From Limnephilus marmoratus (Eukaryota > Arthropoda > Insecta > Trichoptera > Limnephilidae): a stretch of 64,000 nt of DNA. The translations under genes and the position numbers were made by a program. The stretch's first letter is position 1, and each line of letters begins with the position of its first letter. The DNA is taken from the NCBI GenBank assembly GCA_917880885.1, contig OU862927.1, forward strand, positions 36,607,571 through 36,671,570, read 5' to 3'. This document shows positions 10,580-21,369 of this stretch, one piece after another. The notes under the pieces are model-generated. The model searched no databases and was not told the origin of the DNA. It saw only the letters and a program-made list of their open reading frames with translations.

Positions 10580-10890
10580 TTTTGTATTAAATATTGCATT
10601 ACGTATTACATATTACTTAAGTTTTGAATGTTCTATTAAGCGTTACATATTATTTTAAGTTTTAAATATTGTATTGAGTATTAAATATTATTTTCAGTTT
10701 TAAATATTGAATTAAGTATTACACATTATTTTAAGTTTTAAATATTGTATTAAGTATTTAATACTGTATTAAATATCGATTTAGGTATTTGATACTGTAT
10801 TATGCATTTAATAATATTGTATTAAGTATTTAATACTGCATTAAATATTGTACTCCGAATTAAATATAAATATTGTATTAGGTGTACTTC
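10580..10890. repeat. AT-rich TTAATAC-type repeat array, inverted orientation
   Basis: Irregular array of TTTTAAATATTGTATTAAGTAT units. It is the complement of the array at 12655-13115, so the two lie in opposite orientation around the RTE-like fragment at 10995-11440. Units contain self-complementary TTAATACNGTATTAA. Confidence 0.75.
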
Positions 10891-10994
10891 ACTTTAATAT
10901 ATTTTGGACAGCAGGGATTTTTTAAATCCATTCAATGCGTTACGAATTCATTGATTACCACAAATTAATTACCATTGAATTTAATATCAAAAGT

Positions 10995-11440
10995 GCTGAT
11001 TTCTAACAGTATGGAAGATCTACTGTCTCTCGTGTCTAGGATGAACGAAGTATATATGTAGAATGAGTTAATAATGAATGCAAGTATGTCTAAATTCATG
11101 GTATTTGTAAGAGAGGGTAAGAAAATAGTGTACAATATAGTTGTGAATGATGAATACTTGGAGCAGGTGGATGAGTTTGTGTATTTGGGAAGGATGTTTA
11201 GGAGAGATGGGAAGACTGATAGACATAATGAAAGAAGGATAAATGCAAGTGATTCCAGGAATGAGGGACTGAACGCGTTTGGCGCTAACAAAAAACTGTC
11301 CAAAAGAAGCGAATCTAGCAGTCAACAATGGAGGACTGGTACCGATCTTGATGTAATATGGCAGTGAGGCACAGAACTGGCAGAGGAAGGGTGAAAGTAG
11401 ACTGAATGCTGTAGAAATGGGATCCCTGAGGCGTAAACGT
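10995..11440 (+). pseudogene. RTE-like LINE fragment (LINE-R1)
   Basis: Reverse transcriptase thumb region only: SMEDLLSLVSRMNEVY, stop, then SKFMVFVREGKK, VVNDEYLEQVDEFVYLGRMF and NASDSRNEGLNAFGANKKLS. After a frame disruption it is still readable to about 11440 by similarity to LINE-R copies at 38.2, 49.2 and 57.7 kb. Both ends are truncated and frames are broken. Confidence 0.8.
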
Positions 11441-11499
11441 GTGGTAAATTTTATTTACATTTTATACTCCAAGTAGTGTTAGGAATCGCCGGTTAAAGT

Positions 11500-11740
11500 A
11501 AGCCAAGTATGTTCCTTAACACATACTTAATTCGTAATACAATATTAAATACATACCGACGTAATACTAAATTTAATTTAAAAAAAACAATATTTAATAC
11601 GCTATTAAACACTTAATGAAATATTTAATAAAATATTAAATCCTTAATACAATATTAAATACTAAATACAATATTTAAAACGTAACAAAATATATAATAC
11701 TTAATACAAATTAAGTATAAATACCATTATTCTCGTAAAT
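11500..11740. repeat. AT-rich TTAATAC-type repeat, degenerate
   Basis: Scattered AATACAATATTAAAT and ACTTAATACAA units in the same orientation as the 12.7 kb array but without a steady period. Confidence 0.65.
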
Positions 11741-12654
11741 GTCACTATGCCATGTAAAAATCGAATAGGGCATTAAAAATAATAATAAACATTAAAAAAA
11801 TTAGACAATTTTAGTGATTATTACGCCATTTTGATAGTATCGCCGTATGACATTTCGAAGCCGGAAAAGATATACGGCATAAGCCATTTTCCTTTCCAGC
11901 TGTATGGCGCTCTAGCCATTTATCTTTTCCAGCGTCGATATATATATATACATATATTTATTTTTTTTATTCACAAAAAGATACACAAATTACAATAAAG
12001 TTTATACAATAATTAATCACATAATATAACATTTGATTTACCCCCATAAATAAGCAGGGCTTGTGTGTATGGGGGGTGTATAATATTGGTTTATTTTTTT
12101 TTTAATTCATTTAAAATTTTCGGTATAATTTTTAAGCTGAGTTATAATCCAAGTGATAACATACCAGTCTGCTTATATTGCTTGTGCTATGATGCATGAC
12201 TAAGCTAGGTGTAGGATTAAACCTGCGACACCTGGGAACCAGGCGCATTTATCCACCGGTAACTAACTGATCTAATATGTTCTTCTTTATAACAGACTAG
12301 ACGTCTACTTTGAAGGCAAACTTGACAATTTCCTAAATTCCTATTTCAAATGCGAACTTCTACCGCAAATAATTCACAGACATTCTGCCTCACCTTGGCT
12401 GTGTTATTGGTGGAACGGGTAATTTCTCTATTTGTCTGACTTCGGAGTGGCGCAATAACTCTGTGACCATGCTAAAGGCAATGTGTCCAAACAAAATCAC
12501 CAATTTACATGATTTATCAAAATTTGTAAGTTTGAGGTGTTTTCCGAAAAAATGTATTGGGAATCGTATTAGCAAATTTAATTTGTATTACCGTGAAATT
12601 AAAAATGTTCCCTTTTAAATCATTAATTTATGTATTATCTGTATTATTATATAA
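11741..12654. other. Spacer with a faint tRNA-like stretch
   Basis: Mostly featureless. On the minus strand near 12260-12195 a stretch with TTACCGGTGGATAAATGC and GCAGGTTTAATCC resembles degraded A and B boxes and may be an old tRNA-derived SINE head. Evidence is weak. Confidence 0.3.
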
Positions 12655-13115
12655 CTGTATTATCTAATACAGTATTTAATTCGTAATACAATATTTTTTA
12701 TACTTAATACAATATTTAATACAGTATTAAATACTTAATACAATATTTAAAACAGTATTAAATACTTCATACAATATTTAATACTGCATTAAATACTTAA
12801 TACAACATTTAATACAGTATTAAATACTTAATACAATATTTAATACAGTATTGAATACTTAATACAATATTTAAAACAGTATTAAATATTTCATACAATA
12901 TTTAATACAGTATTAAATACTTAATACAATATTTAAAACAGTATTAAATACTTCATATAATATTTAATACTTACAGTATTAAATAATTAATACAACATTT
13001 AATACAGTATTAAATACTTAATACAATATTTAATACAGTACTAAATTCTTAACAGAATATTTAAAACTTTAAAAAATATGTAATATTTAACACAGTAATA
13101 CAAATTTAATATAAA
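12655..13115. repeat. 31-bp AT-rich minisatellite
   Basis: The unit begins TACTTAATACAATATT and contains TTAATACAGTATTAAA. The spacing of TACTT landmarks is exactly 31 in consecutive units (12701, 12732, 12763, 12794, 12825). About 13-14 units with small changes. The unit is strongly self-complementary. Confidence 0.9.
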
Positions 13116-14547
13116 TATCATAGTTTGAAGGAATAATGTACCAGTCTGAAGATGGGCATAATTGTCAGAAATCGGTCCGGTCAGAGAAAAATAAAAGAGA
13201 AATTGAGTTTAAAAAAAAATGGTTTAATCATAGATACTTTGTTAATACTTGATATATGTAGCTTTATTTTGTATCATTTATTTTTTATTGATGACGAAAT
13301 TTAATAAAATAGCCAATAATATTTAAAATTTAACGCAAAACGTTGTAAAAATAAACCTAATTGAACTGGCGCTACTAACTGTTCACTTTACAAGCAAATC
13401 AGTGCAACTAGAGTAGGTAGGTACTCGAGCGTGTGCAGTATGTTTAGCGAGTGTTCACGCACGCGCAATTACCATACTCAGTCTACACATCCACCGCGCC
13501 AGTGAACACAATTTTCATAGATGTGAGATTTGTACCTATATACATCGCCAGTTTACATTTTATGACCCCTTGGACTACAAAGGTGCTAAGTCACTGGAGA
13601 TGAAATGATAAATTTGTCGTGTAAAAATTAAGATAAAATATTGCAATTAGGATGAACAACACTTAACAGATATAGTGCTGTTGTTTTCTTTGATTTTTGT
13701 AGAATTAGTATAAAAATATGGACAAATTTGTTGTATAAAAATTAAGATAAATTGCGACGCAGACGGTAAAAAGAAAGTAAGAGTTCATAGACGGAAATGA
13801 ATCAAGATGAAATTAAATATAAAATTACAGGTAGAAAATAAAGTTAAATATTGCAAATGGGACGTCATAACACTCAACAGAGGAAGTGTTGTTGTTTTCT
13901 TTGATTATTGTAAGAATTCGAATAAAACTATGGACTAGTGACAAGTGAACGTTTCCATCAAAAATTTCCTAATTTCCATCAAAAAGTAATTTCTGAAATG
14001 TGTTGTGTTCCATAGGGTCGGCCACAAGAACACGCCCATTAGGTTACTTCAAAAAGTTCAACTGTTTTATGAAGGCACCCTTGTTTATGCTTTCAATTCA
14101 TACAAAATTTACACATTTTTAAAATTTATTTTTCATTTAAAACAATTTTAGGGGTGGGCTACCATTGATCAATGTTTCGAAAATACCAGATGTTTGGGGC
14201 AATGATGCATGCAAAATTAAATAAGCCACAGATAGGTTAATCACCCCCCTCTCCCGACCGCTAAACTATTGTAAGGAATACGGAGGGTCGTGTTAGTATT
14301 GCAATTAGTCTTTGAGTAATAGTAATACGCAATAAACTACATACTGTTCTTGGACTGAATTTACAATTGTGACATAAAATGGCGCTTACAAGCATAGTGT
14401 AACATATGTATAGCAATTTTATTGATTTTAATCTTGTGTTAAACTACATTTTGTACAAATTTGCTTAAAATAAATCCAACGTCTTGCACACTCTGGTCGA
14501 CACTCTACATTTTTACAGCTGGTAGCGACCCCTAAAACACCTTTAAT
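13116..14547. other. Long spacer, one hammerhead-like motif
   Basis: Near 13146 a CTGAAGA-stem-GAAATC pattern followed by CGGTCCGGTCAG resembles the 3' end of the Penelope-like elements elsewhere in the window. A partly repeated block (GTTGTTTTCTTTGATT with following ATTAAGATAAA) occurs at about 13680-13755 and 13850-13930. Otherwise nothing supported. Confidence 0.35.
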
Positions 14548-15611
14548 CAGGGTGGCCACAAAAAACGGATTTCAAAATTCCCTGATAATTCCAGGTTTTC
14601 CAGGGCAGTTTCTACATTTTTCCCTGATATCTTTAATTTGATATAAGGGGATATCGTTTGTTAAATAAATAATAAAGGGAATTCCGTCATCTATAGCATT
14701 TATTATTTCTTTGCATTACAATAATCTATTAAAAACAAAATACACTTTTTACAAATTTATAATATTTCGCCTGAAGACAATTTGTGAAGAAATGAAAAGA
14801 CCAGACAAAATAGACAAAAAAACATTAACATTAGAAGAGATACAAAAAAATATCACATGAAACAAGCAACAATACTGGGGAACAGTTTAGATTTAGAATA
14901 TTAATAATTAAAAAAAAAAACAATATACCCTTTGGGTAAGCAGTTAGGGAACGTACCCATACTACGTGACCAACTTTTTGCAATTTTTAACCCCCCCCCC
15001 CCCCCCCCCCGGTGACCAAAATCCTAAGCAACCCGCCGCTCATTTGTATGGAGCGTGACATTTTGAAGACCCCCCCCCCCCTAAACGTGTCACGTAGTAT
15101 GGGTACGTTCCCTTAGGACATTAGATAAAACAAAGAAAAATATGGTAATAGAGAAAACTGAACCATAGCATTCGACTAAAGTTTAGAAAGAGGTTTATTA
15201 TGTATTTACACGAAGCTATAGTATAAATAGTATTGCAATGTAATTTTATATATACTAAAAACCTTGATTTAAATGTTAAATTACCTACACACACAAAATA
15301 AAAACACACACACATACATCAACTAGATGACATGATTGTGTTGCAAGGGCATTAACGAAAATAATAAAAAAAAAAATACCTATCTAGTTTGTCTTTGTCG
15401 GCATATCTTTTGTTATACAAGTCGAAAGTAAAAGTAATAACACAACTTTGGGGTTTCACAAATCGCAAAATAACGAACTTATTTTTATTTTTGGAATTCC
15501 CTGATATTATAATTTTTTTTCGAAATTCCCTGATATTTCCCTGAAAATTCCAGGTTCGGTAAAATTCCCTGATAATGGTTTTCCAGGATTTCCAGGTCTG
15601 TGGCCACCCTG
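14548..15611. mobile_element. Nonautonomous TIR element with CAGGGTGGCCACA ends
   Basis: Perfect 13-bp terminal inverted repeats (CAGGGTGGCCACA at 14548-14560, complement at 15599-15611) are flanked by TTAAT on both sides (14543-14547, 15612-15616). Both subterminal regions are filled with inverted AATTCCCTGATA and TTCCAGG motifs. No transposase is encoded. TTAAT flanks could mean a TTAA-type target; the CAGGG start recalls hAT, so the superfamily is undecided. Harbinger-like MITE 14947-15112 sits inside. Confidence 0.8.
14947..15112. mobile_element. Harbinger-like MITE, 166 bp
   Basis: Perfect terminal inverted repeats of over 20 bp, starting GGGAACGTACCCATACTACG, with TTA on both sides (14944-14946 and 15113-15115), the 3-bp target duplication typical of PIF/Harbinger. 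The centre has two long C-runs (14992-15010, 15071-15081). Nested in the element at 14548-15611. Confidence 0.85.
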
Positions 15612-15978
15612 TTAATCTGTTAAAAAAAAGTCTAATTTTTTAGACATTTGGAAGCATATGAAAGGGTGCCCTATAGGAAAGTCGAAAAAAATATTTTTCA
15701 TACGTTTTTGAAGCACCGTAACACCCTTAGCACACTTCTATCGACTTATTTGTTCGGTGAGCTGGGCACTATTGCACTATTTATGCACCGGCAGCGGCGT
15801 GCGGATATAATATTGCACTCGTGTCTATGTAGAGCGAAGAAGTGCATCACGAGATGCATTATTTGATTGGAGAATCTTATTTATGGCGCGCGTGCTGCAG
15901 ATTTCAGAGCGATGCACGTAGTAATCTAGTTTTAGACAAACACAATTTGCATTATACTCGTATTATATTATTATTTCG
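15612..15978. other. No recognised feature
   Basis: Open frames of 68-72 codons here (15648-16048) have no recognisable family pattern and run into the SINE-B copy. Confidence 0.3.
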
Positions 15979-16275
15979 AATTTGGGAGGCGGGTAAGGGA
16001 ACAATTTATTGGATAACCAACACCTCTGCCATAGGTCGTCCCAAGTGATTTGCTACATTTGGCAATTTAGATAGGGTTGGGCCCACCTACTGGGATTGGG
16101 AGCGACTGGTTGAGGGAGACCTTTTGACAAGCCTTTCTCTCGGAACATCGCCTTGTACCACAGTGGAAGGAATGGATTCATACGTCCGTCACTCCTGGAC
16201 ACACTGATACCATAGATTCCTTTACTAAAAATACCGTCCACACAGGAGCTCCAAAGACGACATGGGCCCTGACTT
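15979..16275 (+). mobile_element. SINE-B copy 3 (long subtype)
   Basis: Begins TTGGGAGGCGGGTA, then TTTATTGGATAACCAACACC and the long-subtype block (GAATGGATTCATACGTCCG). It breaks off in the 3' hairpin (GACATGGGCCCTGA), so the tail and A-run are missing. Confidence 0.7.
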
Positions 16276-16389
16276 CATTCTCTCTACAACTCGGTAATGT
16301 AATGCGAAAGTTTCATTTGAAATTTTGTCTCTAAAACACCGTGTTATGTTACACACTTGGTACGGTTATTTCTTTATAGTACGAATAAA

Positions 16390-16556
16390 ATAACACCAAA
16401 ACAGACTCAATCTACAACATGGGCATCTTCAAGGCCAATGTTCACTCCTTCCTCTTCTCAAAAGCACCCTTCACACAGAATCCCCAAAGTTGACACGGGC
16501 CCTGGGGGTAACATTTTTACTCCGAGCCTCCTGTGTGTGGAACTAATATAAAATAA
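16390..16556 (+). pseudogene. LINE-A 3' end (copy 1)
   Basis: The last codons of the LINE-A reverse transcriptase C-terminus (SYNMG-like start, then NVHSF and KAPFTQNPQ in one frame) are followed by the short 3' UTR with the GGGCCCTGGGGG ... CCTCCTGTGTG hairpin region and an A-rich end (AATATAAAATAAT). Only this 5'-truncated tail remains. Confidence 0.65.
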
Positions 16557-16740
16557 TTATGTTTTTTCAATAGCACCATTTAATGTCGTGCTACGCTGTG
16601 CTAGAGCACTGTGCTGCCGTGTGGTATCTTGAACAAGTCGTGGCGACAACTACGGCTGAGTTGGCAGAGTTAAGAGAATAATGTGGCTAGTGAATAAAAT
16701 AAATTTGTTTACATAACTTTTATTTATATACAATCAACAT

Positions 16741-16768
16741 GTTTCGTGAACAATGTTCACATCATCAG
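16741..16768 (-). ncRNA. Hammerhead-like core
   Basis: On the minus strand: CTGATGA, one unpaired A/T position, GTGAAC, a 3-nt loop, GTTCAC, then GAAAC. The CUGANGA and GAAA boxes with an intervening 6-bp helix fit the hammerhead core, but the extra unpaired base after CUGAUGA is not canonical. Activity is inference. Confidence 0.45.
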
Positions 16769-17041
16769 GATCAAATGTATACTAAACTTAAAAATTAAAC
16801 AATCACATATGGGAGGAAAGCGTAGAAGGGAGGGGAAGGTGTAAGAGTGGGGGAAGTTTATTAAAATTAGGGATTTCAAAATCATTAGCAGGGAAAGACC
16901 GATTAAGTGGGAAAAGGTTCAAAAGAGGGTTTATAAAAATTTGCTGCTTATTAATTATGTCTGCTTCTACCCTTCTACGCCTTCTACCCTTTCCTCCCAT
17001 ATGTGATCTGTTTAATTTTTAAGTTTAGTATAAATTTGATC

Positions 17042-17069
17042 CTGATGATGTGAACATCGTTCACGAAAC
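17042..17069 (+). ncRNA. Hammerhead-like core
   Basis: CTGATGA (17042-17048), T, GTGAAC (17050-17055), ATC, GTTCAC (17059-17064), GAAAC (17065-17069). Mirror copy of the motif at 16741-16768, with a changed loop. Confidence 0.45.
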
Positions 17070-17125
17070 ATATTGATTGTATATAAATAAAAGTGATGTA
17101 AACAAAGTTATCTGTCTTTTCATTA

Positions 17126-17477
17126 AAATAAATATTTATGCAATAAGGATTATTTATATCCATGTTGACTGTTGACTTTGTAATATTTTATAAGTTTATG
17201 AGGCTGGATTGTGAGAAGCAAAAGCCGTAGACTTAGGCATAATTAAGTGGTGGGACACAGCAGGAGTGAATACATTTCCTGGGGGTTGATAAGGCTCTCC
17301 AAGTAATGTACTTATAACTTTTACCCTGGACGAAGGAGAGTTTCTTGCTAAACCTGTTGACAGTTTAAAATATGGTGGTTTAACACGAAGAATTGGTTTA
17401 ATTTATTATAATGAATTCCATCAATTTTTGCGAACATTAAGATAAAACTCGACTCTCAAAGCAGCTTATTAATTTTT
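17126..17477. other. No recognised feature
   Basis: AT-rich spacer with no coding frame or repeat that I can support. Confidence 0.3.
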
Positions 17478-18135
17478 TTTTATGTGAATACCTCACAAGA
17501 GTCCCAGATGCATCCCAGTGAGACTATGGCATCCCCAATTAGGGTATTCTGTGAGGCTGAAGGTAGTGGGGAGGGGAAGTACCTGAATGGGGAGTACCTG
17601 ACTTTTTTATGTGTAGACCTCACAAAAGTCCCAGCTGCTTCCAGTCTAGAACCGGTGAGACTATGGCATCCAGAATTGGGGTGTGCTGTGAGGCAGAAGG
17701 TAGTAGGGAGGGGAAGGAGATGGGGAAGAGGAATCTGGTGGGAAAGTATCTGACTTTCTTATGTGAATACCTCACAAGAGTCCAAGTTGCTCCCGTCTGG
17801 AGCCAGTGAGACTACGGCATCCCAAATTGGGGTATGTCGTGAGGCTGAAGGTAGTGGGGAGGGGAAGGAGATGGAGAAGAGGAAGGTTGGGAAGTACCTG
17901 ATTCAGATCTGGTCACAAAACACGGCTCATGCTATTTCAAGCAACGTTTTAATACTGAATGGTGGTCTTACAACAGGGCGATGCTGAGAGCAAATATACT
18001 ATGTTTTTAAATTAAATAATTGTGAAATAACACAAATGAATCAAATAAAATTATTTTGCGCGTGCCGAGATTCGATCCCGTGACCTTCGAATTGCGAGTC
18101 AAGAGCTTTACCCCTACACCATGGAAGCCGTCGTT
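17478..18135 (-). mobile_element. SINE-C copy 3 with triplicated 3' end
   Basis: The tRNA-like head is at about 18060-18130; on the minus strand it gives TGGTGTAGGGGTAAAGC (A box) and GGGATCGAATCTCGG (B box). The body follows to about 17905. The tail segment (GTGAATACCTCACAAGAGTCC ... GGCATCC ... GAGGCTGAAGGTAGTGGGGAGG) then appears three times in a row, at about 17478-17605, 17606-17757 and 17758-17905. The overlapping open frames here only reflect that repetition. Confidence 0.8.
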
Positions 18136-18144
18136 TAGGTGTAG

Positions 18145-18590
18145 TTTTACGGACTCCAGATACTAATATCTACAGCCTGTATGTCTGACGAATATCTACA
18201 GCTCATATGTTGAACTAATATCTACGAACTTCAGAGTGTTGATTAATATCTACAGAGCTTAGGTTGAACTAATATCTACAGAGCATAGGTTGGATTAATC
18301 AGCTAAATGTGTCCAATAGTCCGATATTAGGGATTTTTACATACATACTTACATAAATTAAGTTTTTTAAACTGCATACGCAATATTACGTTATTCCAAT
18401 ATGCTATACACAATTGCAAATCCAACCTCTGCCAGTGCTGTAGATATTCGTCAACACTTTGGTTCTCATAGATATTAATCAACAGTTTGAGCTGTAGATA
18501 TTCGTCAACACTTTGATTCTCATAGATATTAGTTCGATTTTTTCAGTTTTTGAAATTCCTGTAGATATTAGTAGACGCCTCCGTTTTACG
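18145..18590. mobile_element. Foldback-like element with TAATATCTACAG subrepeats
   Basis: The left arm (about 18150-18305) holds five AATATCTACAG-type units (for example GAACTAATATCTACAGAGC), the right arm (about 18420-18590) holds their complements (CTGTAGATATTCGTCAACAC and variants), with about 115 bp between. Long inverted repeats built of short tandem subrepeats are the hallmark of Foldback-type transposons. No coding sequence; target duplication not identified. Confidence 0.65.
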
Positions 18591-20013
18591 AAGAGATGGA
18601 ATAATAGAAGAGTATCTATGCATGTGAATGAAACACGCAATGCGTGCCAGTACAGATGTGTGGGATATTTCGGAGAACGACCGCTCAGAAAAGGTGTGAT
18701 GAGTAGTTAATCAGTTTATAAAACCTTTTAAAAGTTTCCTGGAAGATAATGTTCTACTTTCCTCGCAGTTGTCAGAATACCTAATATGTGATATGAATAA
18801 TTCATAATTTTGACCGAAATACGGACGAAAACGTAATTTATTTGTTTCCATTACGTTTTACTTATAAACTAAAAAATGCGTTCGACTTCTCATTTCATTC
18901 ATAATTATACCCATCAATTTTCGTTATTTGTTTTTGGGGTGTCATGCCGTGTTGCGATACCTCCTTCTTTAGCAAAATAAAAACGAAAATACTTTTGGCC
19001 GTGAAATCTAAAAACGTATTATACCTCATACCCGTCAATTTATGCAACTTTTATTGGAAAAGTCACACACAGAATGAAAGTGACTCAGTGCACATTGTCA
19101 TCGAAAAAATGTACTAATTTATATGCCAAACCCATGGGTATACACAGTGTTAATAAGAGATGTGATTGAGATGGGAAGTGATATTTCAACCAGTGATTTT
19201 TGATAGTGTTTGGAGTAAAAAATGTAAGAGAAATTTTGGTCTCTGGTGACTTTTTTAATGTTTTTTTTTTCTTCAAAGCCACACAACAAAAAAACTTTCT
19301 TCTAGATGTCGTCTATGGCCACTCAGCCGAGTAACCGCCGAATTCCTCACCCCGACTCTCACTGTTCAACACCTACAAAATTTTTGTGTGACATCAAAAA
19401 TTTCACCGGAGACCGAAATTTAATTTATATTTTTACTACAAATAATGTCAGGAATCACTGGATGACCTAAGTCTAACTTCTGGGGCTAATAAAATAAAAG
19501 TGCCTATGTCAAATTTCTGAATAGTCCAAATATGAAGATTGTTTGTCAATTTCTTGACGTAAAAAACCCTCAATCAATATTTGACTTTTACATTAGATAG
19601 GCCACAATTCATTAATCTAGAACACCTGACATATGTATTCAAAACATTAAAATAAGGGTGGTTTTAGAGTACTTTCCGATACCTAAATCAAATTAAAAAA
19701 CTGACAAAGGCACTTCTAGCATTAACTCCCAGATATAAATATAGGTATATATCCAATGACGTTACATACTATATTAGACGCGTGGTAGAAATCTCAAAGT
19801 GGGAAGCCCACAACAAGACAATTGTAGAGTACTCGATTTCTAGTACTTTAGTACTAAACTGCCACGCGTCGAGTAAGGTCGTGTCCTACCAGTAAGTAAA
19901 TTGCATTAAAAAGCGCCAAAATTCCCTCCTGTGTGATGAGAAAATGTTTCCATTACACGGTAAACAGTAGTAAAAGCGAAGGAATAACATTTCATTCGTA
20001 AATGAAAGCAAAT
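18591..20013. other. Spacer with a small inverted repeat
   Basis: Mostly featureless. GACGCGTGGTAG at about 19779 and CTGCCACGCGTC at about 19860 form an imperfect inverted pair about 95 bp apart, possibly a tiny MITE or palindrome. No coding frame of recognisable family. Confidence 0.35.
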
Positions 20014-20015
20014 TA

Positions 20016-20401
20016 TACAACGTGTCCGGAAACTCGTAGTACAAGCGGGAAACTGGTGAATCTACATCACGTAGAGAACCCAAAAAACTTATTTTTTTCG
20101 ATCTGAGCATTTCGATTTTAATATTTTTTTTTTCTATTTTTCCATTTTTTCGGCAACTAAAGGGTTAAAAAAAATTTTGAGCCCGGTTTACCCTTTGATG
20201 CATTTTATAAGACATTACACAGCAGAAATCAACCCCCTAGTGAAAAAATTTTTCAAATTTTACCAAAAAGATTCCAACTTCGGACCCGATTTACTCGAAA
20301 ACGATAGCTCAAATCAAAAAAGTTATATCACAAATCGACTCCGAATGTGATGTAGATTTACCAGTTTCCCGCTTGTACTACGAGTTTCCGGACACCGTGT
20401 A
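20016..20401. mobile_element. mariner/Tc1-type MITE, about 386 bp
   Basis: Terminal inverted repeats of about 48 bp: left GTGTCCGGAAACTCGTAGTA..., right its complement with few changes, ending GGACACCGTGTA. TA lies on both sides (20014-20015, 20402-20403). The centre is AT-rich and noncoding. A tail end of the same family is at about 23115-23140 (TTTCCGAACACCGTGTA). Confidence 0.8.
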
Positions 20402-20403
20402 TA

Positions 20404-21369
20404 TTATAATCGATTATATAAATAATACAATTGCTTTCCGCCCAAAGATTTTATGCGTCATTAGAGAACTCAAGGCCTACTAAAGTACAGGTCTGGATGC
20501 GCAACAGCCAAATTACAAAGTCGATGCCGTCACTAAGTAAAATTTACTTTTTATAATAATAATCTAATAATTCTTTAGTTACTTGCTTGCGGTAAAACAA
20601 CATACAAATCAGTAGAAACAACAAATACAATAACAATCAACGCCATCTGCAAACTATCGTTGTTCATTATAGCTTGAAAATTTGACACCTCAAAATTCGA
20701 CTGGTGCCCAGGCCTCCTACTTTAGTCGGCCTTGAGACAGTATTCGACGGAACTTTTGAATTTTGAATACGAAAATGCCGCCCGCGTTCTTTTGTTTCGT
20801 CCATATGCACATATTGTTTTAAGCGTCTATCTTTATCATACATGAATAACTTTTGAATTAAAAAATTATTGAAAATCGCTGAAAACAGAAGAGTGTTGAT
20901 TAATTGCCACATTATATCTTGAGTTTGTGAGACTATGGCAAGTCTATTTATTTTATATAACGTCATTGTATATATCCCTCTTGCTCGTACGGCCCACAGG
21001 AAAAAAAACTCTTCAAAAGATAAGTTAAGACGTCATTTGTGTCATGAAGGATTTACAAGACAAAACAGCAAAAAAATCGGATAAGGACTAGAATGGCGAA
21101 AAAGTAAAATTGAGGAAAAATGCAGTAGGAAAGTGGGCGGTTAGCCAGATAAGATTTGGGAACCTCTGGTATAACCGATAGTAAATGAAACTTTTAAATA
21201 CTTCCCAAAGATTCTGGATGTAATCTCCGGCAACGGAGTAGTTTCAAACAATTATATTGTAATTGAAAATTTCCCAGCATACATAATTTAATTAACGGAA
21301 AACCACCGAAGCGGAAATTTTTTAAACGTTTTCCCCCTCCATCGACTAGTTTGTATGTAACGGCTAGAG
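20404..21369. other. No recognised feature
   Basis: The minus-strand 99-codon frame at 20667-20966 resembles no family that I know. No repeats with defined ends. Confidence 0.3.

Larger units (their letters stand above)
16675..17125. mobile_element. Penelope-like element 3' ends in inverted duplicate (PLE-P1)
   Basis: The minus-strand frame 17000-16803 contains IINKQQIFINPLLNLFPLNR, matching the C-terminal tail of the Penelope-like frame at 45932-46240 (NIINNQKLF then NLFPL). It is followed on the minus strand by a 3' region with a hammerhead-like core (16768-16741). A second copy of that region lies in the opposite orientation at 16996-17125, so two arms of about 125-150 bp face away from each other around the coding scrap. 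Such inverted arrangements are known for Penelope-like insertions. Confidence 0.6.

Noticed and set aside
17484..17987. Three small related proteins (repeated GVC.EAEGSGEGKEM-type peptide)
   Set aside because: Explained by the triplicated SINE-C tail; the peptides lie antisense to the SINE.
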